38,293 bases of DNA from Bacteroidota bacterium (GTDB taxonomy: Bacteria > Bacteroidota > Ignavibacteria > Ignavibacteriales > Ignavibacteriaceae): assembly GCA_023453665.1 (NCBI GenBank), contig JAEXTA010000172.1, positions 1-38,293 of the forward strand. The letters run 5' to 3'. Numbering within the stretch: the first letter of the stretch is position 1; each line of letters begins with the position of its first letter. A program made the position numbers and the translations under genes. The notes below the pieces were generated by a model that saw only the letters and a program-made list of their open reading frames with translations, searched no databases and had not been told where the DNA came from. Below, in pieces: positions 23,513 through 31,493 of this stretch.

Positions 23513-23851
23513 ATGATCAAAAAAAGGAACATGCTTGCACAAGTCGGTTTAATGATATTAACCTTTGGTATTTATGCCATCTACTGGTTTTATCAGATAG
23601 CCGAAGAAATGAAATTTGCTGCAAAAGATTCACAGGCATCTCCGGCGTTATGGACGGTATTACTTTTTATTCCCATCGCCAACTTCTTTGCTGTATATAA
23701 GTTTGCTGAACTTTATGAAAAAGTTTCATCCGATCACTTTAACAAATGGCTGCTGTTTGTTTTATACATAGTATTTTCACCCGCTGTGTGGTTTATCGTG
23801 CAGACCGAGATGAATAAAAAAGCTGATATGAAACTGGCCGCAGGTATGTAA
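23513..23851 (+). CDS. DUF4234-family small membrane protein
   Basis: A 112-residue protein with three hydrophobic segments: GLMILTFGIYAIYWFYQIAE (residues 12-31), LWTVLLFIPIANFFAVYKF (about 46-64), and WLLFVLYIVFSPAVWFIV (about 80-97). The FGIYAIYWFY motif and C-terminal QTEMNK are typical of DUF4234, whose function is unknown. I use the ATG at 23513, preceded by AAAGGGAAC; a start at 23447 would add 22 residues overlapping the probable promoter. A strong terminator follows. Confidence 0.78.
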   Translation: MIKKRNMLAQVGLMILTFGIYAIYWFYQIAEEMKFAAKDSQASPALWTVLLFIPIANFFAVYKFAELYEKVSSDHFNKWLLFVLYIVFSPAVWFIVQTEMNKKADMKLAAGM

Positions 23852-23870
23852 AAGAAAAAAACAGAATTAA

Positions 23871-23900
23871 AAAACCTTCCACACAGCGGAAGGTTTTTTT
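23871..23900 (+). terminator. Rho-independent terminator after DUF4234 gene
   Basis: AAAACCTTCC (23871-23880) pairs with GGAAGGTTTT (23888-23897) around a seven-base loop, ending in a run of T. It lies 20 bp after the stop codon. Confidence 0.9.
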
Positions 23901-23933
23901 ATGAAAAAAATTATTCATCACCACCTGTCACCC

Positions 23934-24380
23934 TGAAAAATGTCATGCTGCCCGCCCTTCCGTCATGCTGATGGCATTGCCATTCAGCATCTGCGTTTAT
24001 TTCAGCATCCGTATTTGACTCTGCAGCATCCTTCTACATCCAAGATTCCGAAACAAGTTCGGAATGACGGATTGCTTCTATTTGTCATGCTGATGGCACT
24101 GCCATTCAGCATCTCTTCTAACTCCACGTTCACCACTGACACATAGAGCCCGCCTGTCCCTGCCGGGATCGAAGGGCGACCTCATTCACACAATGTCATA
24201 CTGAGTGGCTTTGCCATCCCTATGGGGTCGAAGTATAACATTGCCACTCGCCCTGTCATACTGAGCTTGTCGAAGTATGACATTACACTTACCCCACACC
24301 AGTCATGCTGCCTGCCGCTTTGGGGAACTTGATTCAGCATCTGCATTTGTTTCGGGATCTGTATTAACACCCCCAAAAAA
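23934..24380. repeat. Cluster of degenerate GTCATGCTGA/CAGCATCT repeat words
   Basis: Repeated words such as TGTCATGCTGATGGCA, CATTCAGCATCT, TCCGAAACAAGTTCGGAATG and TGTCATACTGAGCTTGTCGA (about 24255) recur in both orientations, with short inverted pairs. No coding region fits here. Similar words occur at 23108-23200, 31670-31735 and 31985-32020. They look like an intergenic repeat family rather than a CRISPR, since unit length and spacing are irregular. Confidence 0.6.
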
Positions 24381-24432
24381 AACAAAAACACCCCGGCGTG
24401 CAAAAACCAAAATGTAATCTGTTAATCTCCTC

Positions 24433-24567
24433 TCAACTAAACACAACAGGAAAAACAAATAATATCTTATCGTGTTTCCTCAGGTTGTGTTTCATACAGA
24501 GTATACGGACATTATCTGCAGTTAGTGAAGTGCCGCCTTTGGAAAATGGTAAGTCGTGATCGAAGTG
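24433..24567 (-). pseudogene. 3' remnant of an HNH endonuclease gene
   Basis: Immediately after the vsr stop codon and in the same reading frame, the minus strand encodes 44 residues without a start. They include FDHDLPFSKGGTSLTADNV and ILCMKHNLRKHDKI, the typical C-terminal half of an HNH endonuclease (DH, GG, N, C-x2-H/N-x3-K pattern), and end at TGA (24433-24435). The N-terminal part of such a gene is absent. The most likely reading is that the restriction-modification cassette replaced or joined the upstream part of an older HNH gene. Read-through of the single TAA would give a Vsr-HNH fusion, which I consider less likely. Confidence 0.75.
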
Positions 24568-24975
24568 TTATTTCATTTTTAATGAGCTCGTAATTTTTTT
24601 TATAACCATTTGTGGGTTCTTGATTATTTGATGTTCCCAAAATCTAAGAACGGTCCATCCTTCGTTTCTTAATTTTTTATTGACCTCAATTGCTCGGGCC
24701 TTGTTACGCAGGAGCTTTGGTCGCCAATATATTCTATTCGTCTTTGGGATATTAAGATGATAAGGACACATATGCCAAAAGCAAGAATCTAAAAAAACCA
24801 CTACTTTATATTTGGGTAATACAATATCAGGTTTTCCAATCATACTCTTAACATTCTTACGAAAGCGGAAACCTTTTTGATGAAGTGCAGAACGAACTAG
24901 TACTTCAATTTTAGTATCAGCAGAACGAATGTTCTGCATATTTTTTCTTCTGTGTTCTGGTTTGAGGTTATCCAA
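24568..24975 (-). CDS. vsr: Very short patch repair endonuclease Vsr
   Basis: Vsr nicks next to T/G mismatches made when 5-methylcytosine deaminates, protecting sites methylated by a C5 methyltransferase. The 135-residue protein has EHRRKNMQNIRSADTKIE at the N-terminus, GKPDIVLP with the catalytic Asp near residue 50, VVFLDSCFWHMCPYH near residues 59-73 (catalytic His and zinc-ligand region), and GWTVLRFWEHQI near residue 106. The usual GCFWH is SCFWH here. The gene starts 2 bp after the endonuclease stop, so it belongs to the same operon as the methyltransferase, as expected functionally. Confidence 0.93.
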   Translation of the reverse strand: MDNLKPEHRRKNMQNIRSADTKIEVLVRSALHQKGFRFRKNVKSMIGKPDIVLPKYKVVVFLDSCFWHMCPYHLNIPKTNRIYWRPKLLRNKARAIEVNKKLRNEGWTVLRFWEHQIIKNPQMVIKKITSSLKMK

Positions 24976-24977
24976 GC

Positions 24978-25964
24978 TTAAACTGAAAAATCCATTAAGT
25001 AAGATTCTTCATCTATTTTATAAAACGTGATGTCTGTGCGACCATACCGTTGAAGATCTTCGATCGTAACAAATGCCCCATTTGCTAAACCAAGTCTATT
25101 TCTAAAATATTCGCCAATCAAACTATTATTGTGAGGTGTATGAATTGCTTTTCCATTCTCTTGAGCACGTGAACAAATTAGAACTTTATTGTCATCAGTT
25201 AAAACTGTAAAGTGTGCGCCTCTTGGCGGGAAAAAATCAGTCGTATAAATTGTTGAGGGAAGCCGAATATATGCTTGATTTGGTTCGCGATGAAGCTCTG
25301 GGCGCTGGCCCCAATTCAGTCCAGATTTTGCTGGTAGAGTGCCATCGTTAGCCAATAAAGAGATAGTTATTGTTTCGGCTGCATTAATCTCCGGTTGTGT
25401 TTGAGCTATCGCTTCGTTTATTTGAACTTCTGCGCGTTCCCTTGCCCTTCTTCTAATGTATCTATCATTATAGATTTGAATTGTATTTTCGGAATCTGGA
25501 TGAGTACAATAAATAGAATTATCAATTAATTGATTATAGTATGCGATAGCTTGTTCAGGATCGCACTGAGTTAATGCCTCTTTCTGTATTCGCTCATTGA
25601 ATGCTGTCTGTGTATAATTTGCAGAACCTAAAAAACATTCTGTTGGTGTCCCATTATTCAACCATATATAAAGTTTAGTATGGAAAGGAGGATTATTGTT
25701 TCTATAACTACATTCAAAAATGTCTTGAAAGTCCGATGACATAATTTGTTTAAATCCCCTGTGATTACTCAGGGAAATTCCGTCAGCTGAACACATACCA
25801 ATAATTAGTTTAACTTTTACTTGATCAAATCCTAAATTCTTTAGTTCCTCAAGATGATGAAAGGCCATTGCAGAAGTTGCATATCCAGTTGCGATGAGTA
25901 ACTCATTACTGCCGTTATTAACTGGATTTATAAGAACCTTCTGAAATAATTCTGAAGTAATCAT
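24978..25964 (-). CDS. Type II restriction endonuclease, PLD (NgoFVII-like) family
   Basis: A 328-residue protein of the phospholipase-D superfamily. It has one HxK motif (PFHTKLYIWLNN, about residues 93-104) and a following GSANYTQTAFNE (about 113-124) that complete one catalytic half, so activity probably needs a dimer as in other PLD nucleases. The C-terminal region (SLIGEYFRNRLGLANGAF and VTIEDLQRYGRTDITFYKID) matches the DNA-binding part of NgoFVII-type restriction enzymes. Members cut DNA without divalent metal. The start is 3 bp after the methyltransferase stop. The recognition sequence cannot be read from the protein. Confidence 0.85.
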   Translation of the reverse strand: MITSELFQKVLINPVNNGSNELLIATGYATSAMAFHHLEELKNLGFDQVKVKLIIGMCSADGISLSNHRGFKQIMSSDFQDIFECSYRNNNPPFHTKLYIWLNNGTPTECFLGSANYTQTAFNERIQKEALTQCDPEQAIAYYNQLIDNSIYCTHPDSENTIQIYNDRYIRRRARERAEVQINEAIAQTQPEINAAETITISLLANDGTLPAKSGLNWGQRPELHREPNQAYIRLPSTIYTTDFFPPRGAHFTVLTDDNKVLICSRAQENGKAIHTPHNNSLIGEYFRNRLGLANGAFVTIEDLQRYGRTDITFYKIDEESYLMDFSV

Positions 25965-25967
25965 TTT

Positions 25968-27152
25968 TCACCCGCTATTTTTTAACCGTTTGATTTTTTC
26001 AAATAATAGTAATTGTTCAACTTTGTTATTGAAATTGTATGTGTTAAGATTTTCTTTATGCACTAATGGATTGATATTATAATCAATTGAATCGTATTCA
26101 ATTTTAGCAAAACTTTTTAGCAGTGCTTCGAATATTATTTGAACTCCTCTTGGTGGAACCGCCATACCAATTTGTTTTCGGACACTTTCCTTTGAACCAA
26201 CAAATTCAAAACTATCAGGGAACGTTTGAAGACGTGCCCTCTCTCTATTTGTGAGCGCGCGATTTTCTTTCCAATGATACACATGTGTTCCACCACCGCC
26301 ACTACCCGTAATCGTATAAGCGGGTTTATTAGCGTCTAATCTTTTATAGATTTGACTAATCTTCGCGCCTTTTATTTTTAATGTAAGATGATCTGGAAGA
26401 TTTGCAGTAAAAGCATTTTCACCTGGTTTAATATGTTTCAATCTTTCGATAACCTGAAGTGATTGTTTTGTAAAATCATGGTTAGGAAAATTTTTAGGAA
26501 TTGGGGGGTTCTCAAGGGCATTCTTAACGCTAATATCTATAGCTGTAAAAGGTTTTGTTGAGGGGACTTTAAATATGACATCAATATCTTTTCTAATACC
26601 AATAATTATTATTCTTTGTCTGTTTTGAGGAACACCATATTGATTGAATTTATATAAGTGAGGATAGATAGAATAACCCGCTTCAAATAATTCTCTTAAG
26701 ATTAAAGAAAAAGCAGTCCCTTCATTTGAATTTCTTAGACCACCAACATTTTCTGCTAAAAACCATTTTGGATTAAAATAGCGTAATGCATTAACACCAA
26801 AACTATATAGAGGGCCATATACACCATTAATACCCTTTTGTTCACCCACAACGCTGAAATCATTGCAAGGAAAACCAAAAGCTAACCCGTCAATCTCTGA
26901 AATATCTTTAAGTTTCCTAAAACTTAATTTTCTTATATCTTTACATATAACTGAATCTGGATCAGTAGGACAAATATTTTTTCTATATGTGTTACAAGTA
27001 TCCTTATCATAATCGGTTGCCCAAGCATGTTGAATACTATATTTTATATTTTGGTGAACAACAGCAACTCTTTTGGCCGCCAAACCTAATCCACCGGGAC
27101 CACAAAACAATTCCCCAAATCTAAAAACCTCAGACTTTGTTTTATTTGCCAT
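25968..27152 (-). CDS. DNA (cytosine-5) methyltransferase of a type II R-M system
   Basis: A 394-residue C5 methyltransferase. Motif I is FRFGELFCGPGGLGLA. The catalytic Cys is in GFPCNDFSVVGEQKG (motif IV) and ENVGGL is motif VI. QNRQRIIIIGIRKD is motif VIII, and RALTNRERARLQTFPDSF with KQIGMAVPPRGVQ gives motifs IX-X. The target-recognition region lies between about residues 240 and 300. I set the start at ATG 27152, which has AGG five bases upstream and directly precedes motif I; the reading frame extends 23 codons further up but inside the controller gene. The start overlaps the controller gene by 11 bp. It protects host DNA from the adjacent endonuclease. Confidence 0.93.
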   Translation of the reverse strand: MANKTKSEVFRFGELFCGPGGLGLAAKRVAVVHQNIKYSIQHAWATDYDKDTCNTYRKNICPTDPDSVICKDIRKLSFRKLKDISEIDGLAFGFPCNDFSVVGEQKGINGVYGPLYSFGVNALRYFNPKWFLAENVGGLRNSNEGTAFSLILRELFEAGYSIYPHLYKFNQYGVPQNRQRIIIIGIRKDIDVIFKVPSTKPFTAIDISVKNALENPPIPKNFPNHDFTKQSLQVIERLKHIKPGENAFTANLPDHLTLKIKGAKISQIYKRLDANKPAYTITGSGGGGTHVYHWKENRALTNRERARLQTFPDSFEFVGSKESVRKQIGMAVPPRGVQIIFEALLKSFAKIEYDSIDYNINPLVHKENLNTYNFNNKVEQLLLFEKIKRLKNSG

Positions 27153-27372
27153 TTGACCTAAACTTCTGTTCATCAAAAAAAGTTGCGAGATCTGTTTTGA
27201 GCGCCTTAGTAATTTTTTCAATGTTAACTATTGAAATATTTCGTTTCCCATTTTCAACACTGTTTACATATGTGCGATCTATTTCTGCTCTTGCGGCAAG
27301 CTCTTCTTGAGAAAAGCCTTTTAATGCACGCAGCTCTTTAATTCTTTTACCGATTTTAAGTTTAATATCCAT
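27142..27372 (-). CDS. Restriction-modification controller (C) protein, XRE-type HTH
   Basis: A 76-residue helix-turn-helix protein (IGKRIKELRALKGFSQEELA, then RAEIDRTYVNSVENGKRNIS), the usual size of an R-M controller. Its promoter region contains a C-box-like operator on the same strand, which supports the assignment beyond the HTH alone. Controller proteins activate and then repress their own operon so that methyltransferase accumulates before the endonuclease. Here the order is controller, methyltransferase, endonuclease, vsr. The ATG lies only 21 bp from the operator, so the mRNA is probably leaderless or nearly so. Confidence 0.88.
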   Translation of the reverse strand: MDIKLKIGKRIKELRALKGFSQEELAARAEIDRTYVNSVENGKRNISIVNIEKITKALKTDLATFFDEQKFRSNGK

Positions 27373-27393
27373 GTGAGTAACTTAGATTGGTGT

Positions 27394-27420
27394 GACTTAT
27401 AAGACAACGGACTATAAGTC
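27394..27420 (-). promoter_or_regulatory. C-box operator of the R-M controller
   Basis: On the minus strand GACTTATAGTC (27420-27410) is followed by CGTT and then GTCTTATAAGTC (27405-27394), giving two half-palindromes in a 27-bp site. The first half and the CGT spacer match the known C-box consensus (GACTTATAGTC plus CCGT). The second half is degenerate. Confidence 0.8.
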
Positions 27421-27541
27421 ACATCGTCGGAGGCATAATTATTATTTATAGATTAGAAATTTGGTGAGTTTATAATGATAGGTTAAGTAAATGGTCTATT
27501 GGTTTCCTTCTTCTATCTGAATCGCTTCAAGTGTTTTCCTT

Positions 27542-27745
27542 TCAATTCAAGCACTCCCGCAACATATCAAAATATTTTCTGTTTAGTGGTTGTATAAAAA
27601 CAAAACCATCTCGCTCAATAAAAACTACTTTTGTTCCGGGATTTAGTTTTAATTTTTTACGCAAGTCTTTTGGTATTGTAACTCTTCCGTTCGCAGGCAC
27701 ATTAACAATCTTCATAACAAGCCCGTTCATTTTTTTTGTTTTCAC
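27542..27745 (-). CDS. AbrB/SpoVT-type DNA-binding protein, solitary
   Basis: A 67-residue swapped-hairpin protein: MKIVNVPANGRVTIPKDLRKKLKL then PGTKVVFIERDGFVFIQPL. This family includes transition regulators and the antitoxin halves of several toxin-antitoxin pairs. The true start may be the ATG of MKIVNV (codon 11), which gives a more typical N-terminus. No toxin gene lies directly downstream; that strand carries no open frame longer than about 16 codons before the R-M operator. It may be an orphan antitoxin or a small regulator. Confidence 0.75.
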   Translation of the reverse strand: MKTKKMNGLVMKIVNVPANGRVTIPKDLRKKLKLNPGTKVVFIERDGFVFIQPLNRKYFDMLRECLN

Positions 27746-27748
27746 TCA

Positions 27749-27845
27749 CAACTTAAAAATATTTTCCCACAACATCCACCGTTAAATGGAAAATGTAGTA
27801 TGGTAAATGGAAGATGGGTTTTTGTGTGTAGTCTGTCGTTTGTTG
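27749..27845. repeat. Direct repeat copy A (upstream of AbrB gene)
   Basis: About 97 bp starting CAACTTAAAAATATTTTC and ending CGTTTGTTG, roughly 80% identical by eye to 30496-30592. Both copies lie immediately upstream of a leftward gene (AbrB here, the lipoprotein there). They contain the words CAACATCCACCGT, AATGGAAGATGGG and TTTGTTG in the same order. Confidence 0.65.
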
Positions 27846-27912
27846 TTTCCAGCATCAAGAATCCAGTATCCAGCATCCGGCATCAACCAACATTTACCAA
27901 CTCTCACTAACT

Positions 27913-28632
27913 TTAAAGTGAGTACTTCAGCATAAGCCCAATCTTTATTCCGCTCCAGTCGATTGTAAGTCGGTCATTGTTTTTGTTAACGAGATATGCT
28001 TCACCATATCTTTCATACAGTAGAAAACTTTTGAAAGCAAGCAGGTATGTAACAGGCAGCCCGATATACAATCCTCCGTATTTCAGCGCGGGAGTTATGC
28101 CCGCCTCAATAGCGACAGACTTTGCGGTAAACTTATATGTTTGTTTGTCTGATGATTCTCCCACGCGCGTAAAAAATTCATTCTCAAGAGTTGAAAATAT
28201 AAACCGGGGGCTTATACATAAATCCACAAGGAACGGATCGCTTCTTGTCATATTCATATGCACTAGTGCGCCGAGTGAAAATGACGAAGCTATCTGGTCA
28301 TATCTTATTTCACCGGAATAATCCGAGTAGTGAACTCTTCCTCCCGTTGAAGCAAAATCCATAAATGCGCCGAGCAGTATATCATCTTCGGGATCTTTTT
28401 TTACAGGGAACAGAAACCCGATCTGGAAGCCGGGATGCGCGGGGTATGATTCTGTCACAGAGCCGTTAATACCTGATAGTTTCATATCAGTTAAAAATTC
28501 ATTCTGCATGTCCTTCATATCTTTCATTGTAAAAAAATTGTAATTCGCTTTAACAAAAAGCTGAAGACGCGCCTGGCTGTAAACGCTTCCGCATAATGTC
28601 AATGCTGTAAGTAGAACGAGTATGTGTTTCAT
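27913..28632 (-). CDS. Outer-membrane beta-barrel protein
   Basis: A 239-residue protein with a signal peptide ending at CGSVYSQA (about residue 21), followed by alternating beta-strands: RLQLFVKANYNFFTMK, YPAHPGFQIGFLFPV, ILLGAFMDFASTGGRV, IKIGLMLKYSL. The last strand ends in Leu rather than Phe. This is the general OMP_b-brl fold and no specific function can be named. It follows the lipoprotein gene by 13 bp on the same strand, so the two are probably co-expressed and may be partners. Confidence 0.75.
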   Translation of the reverse strand: MKHILVLLTALTLCGSVYSQARLQLFVKANYNFFTMKDMKDMQNEFLTDMKLSGINGSVTESYPAHPGFQIGFLFPVKKDPEDDILLGAFMDFASTGGRVHYSDYSGEIRYDQIASSFSLGALVHMNMTRSDPFLVDLCISPRFIFSTLENEFFTRVGESSDKQTYKFTAKSVAIEAGITPALKYGGLYIGLPVTYLLAFKSFLLYERYGEAYLVNKNNDRLTIDWSGIKIGLMLKYSL

Positions 28633-28645
28633 AAATTTTAGTGTT

Positions 28646-30463
28646 TTAAAAAGTGATATTGAGTCTTAGGTCATTAGAGAACAGCGCCATATTTTTGAAA
28701 CTGACGTGATAATTTAAAACTGGCACTTTCTTTTTTATTACCTGGTTATTGATGTCAATTATGTAATAAGAATAAATAGAAGGCGAGTGACAGCCGATCA
28801 ATCCGGTTGCTTTGTCATAGCTGATACTTGCCCCGTATAAGTATTGCGGTATAGGCACTTCTTTCAGCACAGTAAGGTTTGCGCAATTAAGCAGTTGAAG
28901 TGAATTCGCCGGGTTTCTTGATATCAATTGCACAAGTGTTTCGGATGTCTGAGTGAAGATTGAATATTTTTCAACCTGACCGATTAATGAAAGCGAAGAG
29001 CCGTTAAACTGTAATAAATTATTTTCAACGCGGATGTAATTTCCGTCAGGGCTTATAACTGCGTAATCGGAATATGAATTGAATGCAAGCACACGTGTAG
29101 CAGCTAATGTTAAATTATTCATATCGAATATGTATAATGTCGGGTTTGAAGTATTTGTCACAGCCACAACGGCAAGCCGGTTATTATCAGAGATGCTGAT
29201 CCTTCTCAATGTTCCGATATCAAACCCTGCAATAGTATTAAGATTGTAAGTCTGTTCAACCTGTAAAGTAGAACTGTTGATCTTAATAATTTCTGTTGAT
29301 GGAGAATTATGGATTATATAAAACAATTCACCGTTTGAACTGTTGGTTATGCCGAAATTATAATTATTGATAGGATTGGTTAAGTTGTATTCAACCGAGT
29401 TAATAAGGTTAAATGAATTATCATATACGCGCAGTCTTCTGTCATAGAATGTATAATACAGGTCAGTCGCGGGAATGTGGTCTATATACATACCGGTTGG
29501 AAATATAAACTCCTGACCAATTGGTGGGACTGTGATATTAGCAGGGTGTGGAAATGTATTAACCAGATGATATGGAACCGCTTCAATGCCGTATGTAATC
29601 TCGCCGCCGAAAACAGGATTATCATCAGTAAAAGTTGTTGTGTTAATGTTTGATATCTGCGCAAGGAATGGTCCGTCACTAACAGCACGCGAAATACGGT
29701 ATTCACCAAAAGCGTTATCAAAGTTGTTGCGTTCCCATGTAAGCACAACGGAATTTTGATTCTGAATTGTTGCAGAAATAAAATTTATCTGCGGCGAACT
29801 GAAACTTTTGAACGAACTTTCAAACGGGCGGTTTGCAACATAGGTTTTTATTGTTCTGGTTGTTGTTCCACCGACATAAGCGGGATCGATTATCTCAACA
29901 GAGTCCTGGTCAAATATTTCTTTGAGCACCACATCATTGTAAAGCAAAACATATTTTTGAAAACCCAGACCGTTATACCTGTTCCATTTAACATGAAGAT
30001 CTGTTCCGGTTAAAAACATTTCCGTTATTTGCGGAGTAAATACGGGTGCGTTGTAAATCTGCACATTATATTTTTTTGTAAGTACAAATGCTTCCGCTCC
30101 TGCTAAGTCGGCAAGGCTTCCTGTTCCCGTTGAAGTGAACAATTGAAAAATTAATTCATAAGCGCCGTCAGGATAATCATCAGTATTTATTTCAACACCG
30201 CCGGATGTGTTGTGATAATTTTGTATAACAGTTGTATTCAGAAGCACCTTAATTAATTTTATTTCTTTTCCATTCAGTACCGAAGAAAAATTAACAATCA
30301 CACGTCCCCGTAAAAAGTTAAGTTCATCTTCATTTAGAATCTGAAGATCAATGTCAGGATCGGGTACAACAATTTCCTTATAGTATGTTTCTGTTGGTGT
30401 GTATTCGCAGGATATAATAGAAAGAAAAGATAATACGATCAGAAAAAAGACCCCGGTTTTCAT
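28646..30463 (-). CDS. Lipoprotein with fibronectin-III-like and beta-propeller regions
   Basis: A 605-residue protein. The signal peptide ends in a lipobox (LSIISC, Cys19), so it is lipid-anchored. Residues 50-290 are beta-sandwich segments with fibronectin-III character (VVLTWERNNFDNAFGEYRIS, VKWNRYNGLGFQKYVLLYND). Residues 310-605 have WD/YVTN-like propeller repeats such as LRRISISDNNRLAVVAV and YAVISPDGNYIRVENNL. Probable location is the outer leaflet of the inner or outer membrane. The upstream region is direct repeat copy B. The gene is followed closely by the barrel protein. Confidence 0.72.
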   Translation of the reverse strand: MKTGVFFLIVLSFLSIISCEYTPTETYYKEIVVPDPDIDLQILNEDELNFLRGRVIVNFSSVLNGKEIKLIKVLLNTTVIQNYHNTSGGVEINTDDYPDGAYELIFQLFTSTGTGSLADLAGAEAFVLTKKYNVQIYNAPVFTPQITEMFLTGTDLHVKWNRYNGLGFQKYVLLYNDVVLKEIFDQDSVEIIDPAYVGGTTTRTIKTYVANRPFESSFKSFSSPQINFISATIQNQNSVVLTWERNNFDNAFGEYRISRAVSDGPFLAQISNINTTTFTDDNPVFGGEITYGIEAVPYHLVNTFPHPANITVPPIGQEFIFPTGMYIDHIPATDLYYTFYDRRLRVYDNSFNLINSVEYNLTNPINNYNFGITNSSNGELFYIIHNSPSTEIIKINSSTLQVEQTYNLNTIAGFDIGTLRRISISDNNRLAVVAVTNTSNPTLYIFDMNNLTLAATRVLAFNSYSDYAVISPDGNYIRVENNLLQFNGSSLSLIGQVEKYSIFTQTSETLVQLISRNPANSLQLLNCANLTVLKEVPIPQYLYGASISYDKATGLIGCHSPSIYSYYIIDINNQVIKKKVPVLNYHVSFKNMALFSNDLRLNITF

Positions 30464-30495
30464 AGTTGCCCCGTAAATAATTAATTCTGTTAATT

Positions 30496-30592
30496 CAACT
30501 TAAAGATATTCTTCAACAACATCCACCGTAAAATGGAAGATGGTTGATGGATAATGGAAGATGGGTTTTTGTATGTTGTTTGTGGTTTGTTG
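30496..30592. repeat. Direct repeat copy B (upstream of lipoprotein gene)
   Basis: Copy of 27749-27845, starting CAACTTAAAGATATTC and ending GTGGTTTGTTG. It begins 33 bp from the lipoprotein start codon. The copies flank the two-gene barrel/lipoprotein unit in direct orientation. Confidence 0.65.
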
Positions 30593-30815
30593 GCAATCAC
30601 GGGACCAGTATCAAGTATCCGGCATCAGCAGGCAAGGTGGGGGCAGGCGGTTGGCGGTGGGAGCCGATGTTTGTCGTATTTGTTCGTCTTTTGTTGTTTC
30701 CCACATAGTGGCGAGCGGGATCGGGTATCCGGCATCTCGTACCAGCATCTATCCACGCCGGCACTTTATAACTGTTCCTCATTAAACACTTAGCATTTAG
30801 CATTAACCATTTTTT
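30593..30815. other. Low-complexity spacer
   Basis: Contains repeat words of the ATCCGGCATC type and G-rich stretches (30636-30665). No gene is convincing; short open frames here are repetitive and have no family signal. Confidence 0.45.
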
Positions 30816-31463
30816 TCACACCTCTCTTCCCACCGTCTCAGAGCATCTTAATATTTTTCCATCACTGTTTTGTGTAACGGCAGCAATGTAAACTGTTTTG
30901 TGTTTATAATTTTTCGCGAGTTGTTTTTCAAGGTCACCATATCTGAATAAAAATTTAAGTTCATCGGGTTCATAATCTCTTGCCGGACACAGTTCAAAAA
31001 AATTATTATGTTTTTCAACCGGGTCATAAAAACTGATATACATAATTAAAGTAACTATGTCCTCACCGGGCAGTATTTCAAAAGGTGCAAGTGTTATTTC
31101 AATCCAGTCATCCGCAGAATCTATCTGTGTTACAGGCAGTGCAAAACCCGCAGGTGTTATTACATTTTTTGCTGAGGGTCTGTCGGGTTCACATAGATTG
31201 AAGTTCACCTTACATATTTTATTAAAAGCATTGTTTGCGGGAATGTTTGCTGCACTCCACACCATAAACAAAAGTTCATTCTTCAGGATGGTTTTTGCAA
31301 ACTTTCCGTTCACTCTAAATCGATTTCGTTTATCAACCTCGTACGGCTTCTTACTGATTTTATATTTGACAGGAGCTGCGGATATATAATGTTTTCCGTT
31401 GCGTACTTTACCAACCACATCTCCGATTTTCCCGCGGAATTCACCCAGGATTTGCTTTTTCAT
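30816..31463 (-). CDS. DUF6266-family protein
   Basis: A 215-residue protein with the DUF6266 N-terminus (LGEFRGKIGDVVGKVRNGKHY, the GxFxGKxGxVVG pattern), then APVKYKISKKP and a long, beta-rich C-terminal region. DUF6266 is common in Bacteroidota and has no known function. I use the ATG at 31463; a GTG nine bases upstream (31472) is also possible. An array of 11-bp repeats lies 31-85 bp upstream. Confidence 0.85.
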   Translation of the reverse strand: MKKQILGEFRGKIGDVVGKVRNGKHYISAAPVKYKISKKPYEVDKRNRFRVNGKFAKTILKNELLFMVWSAANIPANNAFNKICKVNFNLCEPDRPSAKNVITPAGFALPVTQIDSADDWIEITLAPFEILPGEDIVTLIMYISFYDPVEKHNNFFELCPARDYEPDELKFLFRYGDLEKQLAKNYKHKTVYIAAVTQNSDGKILRCSETVGREV

Positions 31464-31493
31464 TGTCGCCACTTACTCAACGCTCACTTTCTT

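Noticed and set aside
23934..24380. CRISPR array
   Set aside because: Repeats vary in length and orientation and there are no uniform spacers; no cas gene is present.
24568..24975. Vsr-HNH fusion protein
   Set aside because: The two are separated by a TAA stop and the Vsr part is full length by itself; a remnant is the simpler explanation.
27422..27541. Toxin gene downstream of the AbrB gene
   Set aside because: Only about 16 codons are open in any frame without a start, so no toxin can be supported.
30554..30793. Rightward open frames in the spacer before the lipoprotein gene
   Set aside because: The sequence is low-complexity repeat DNA, the translations show no domain, and two overlapping frames are equally long.
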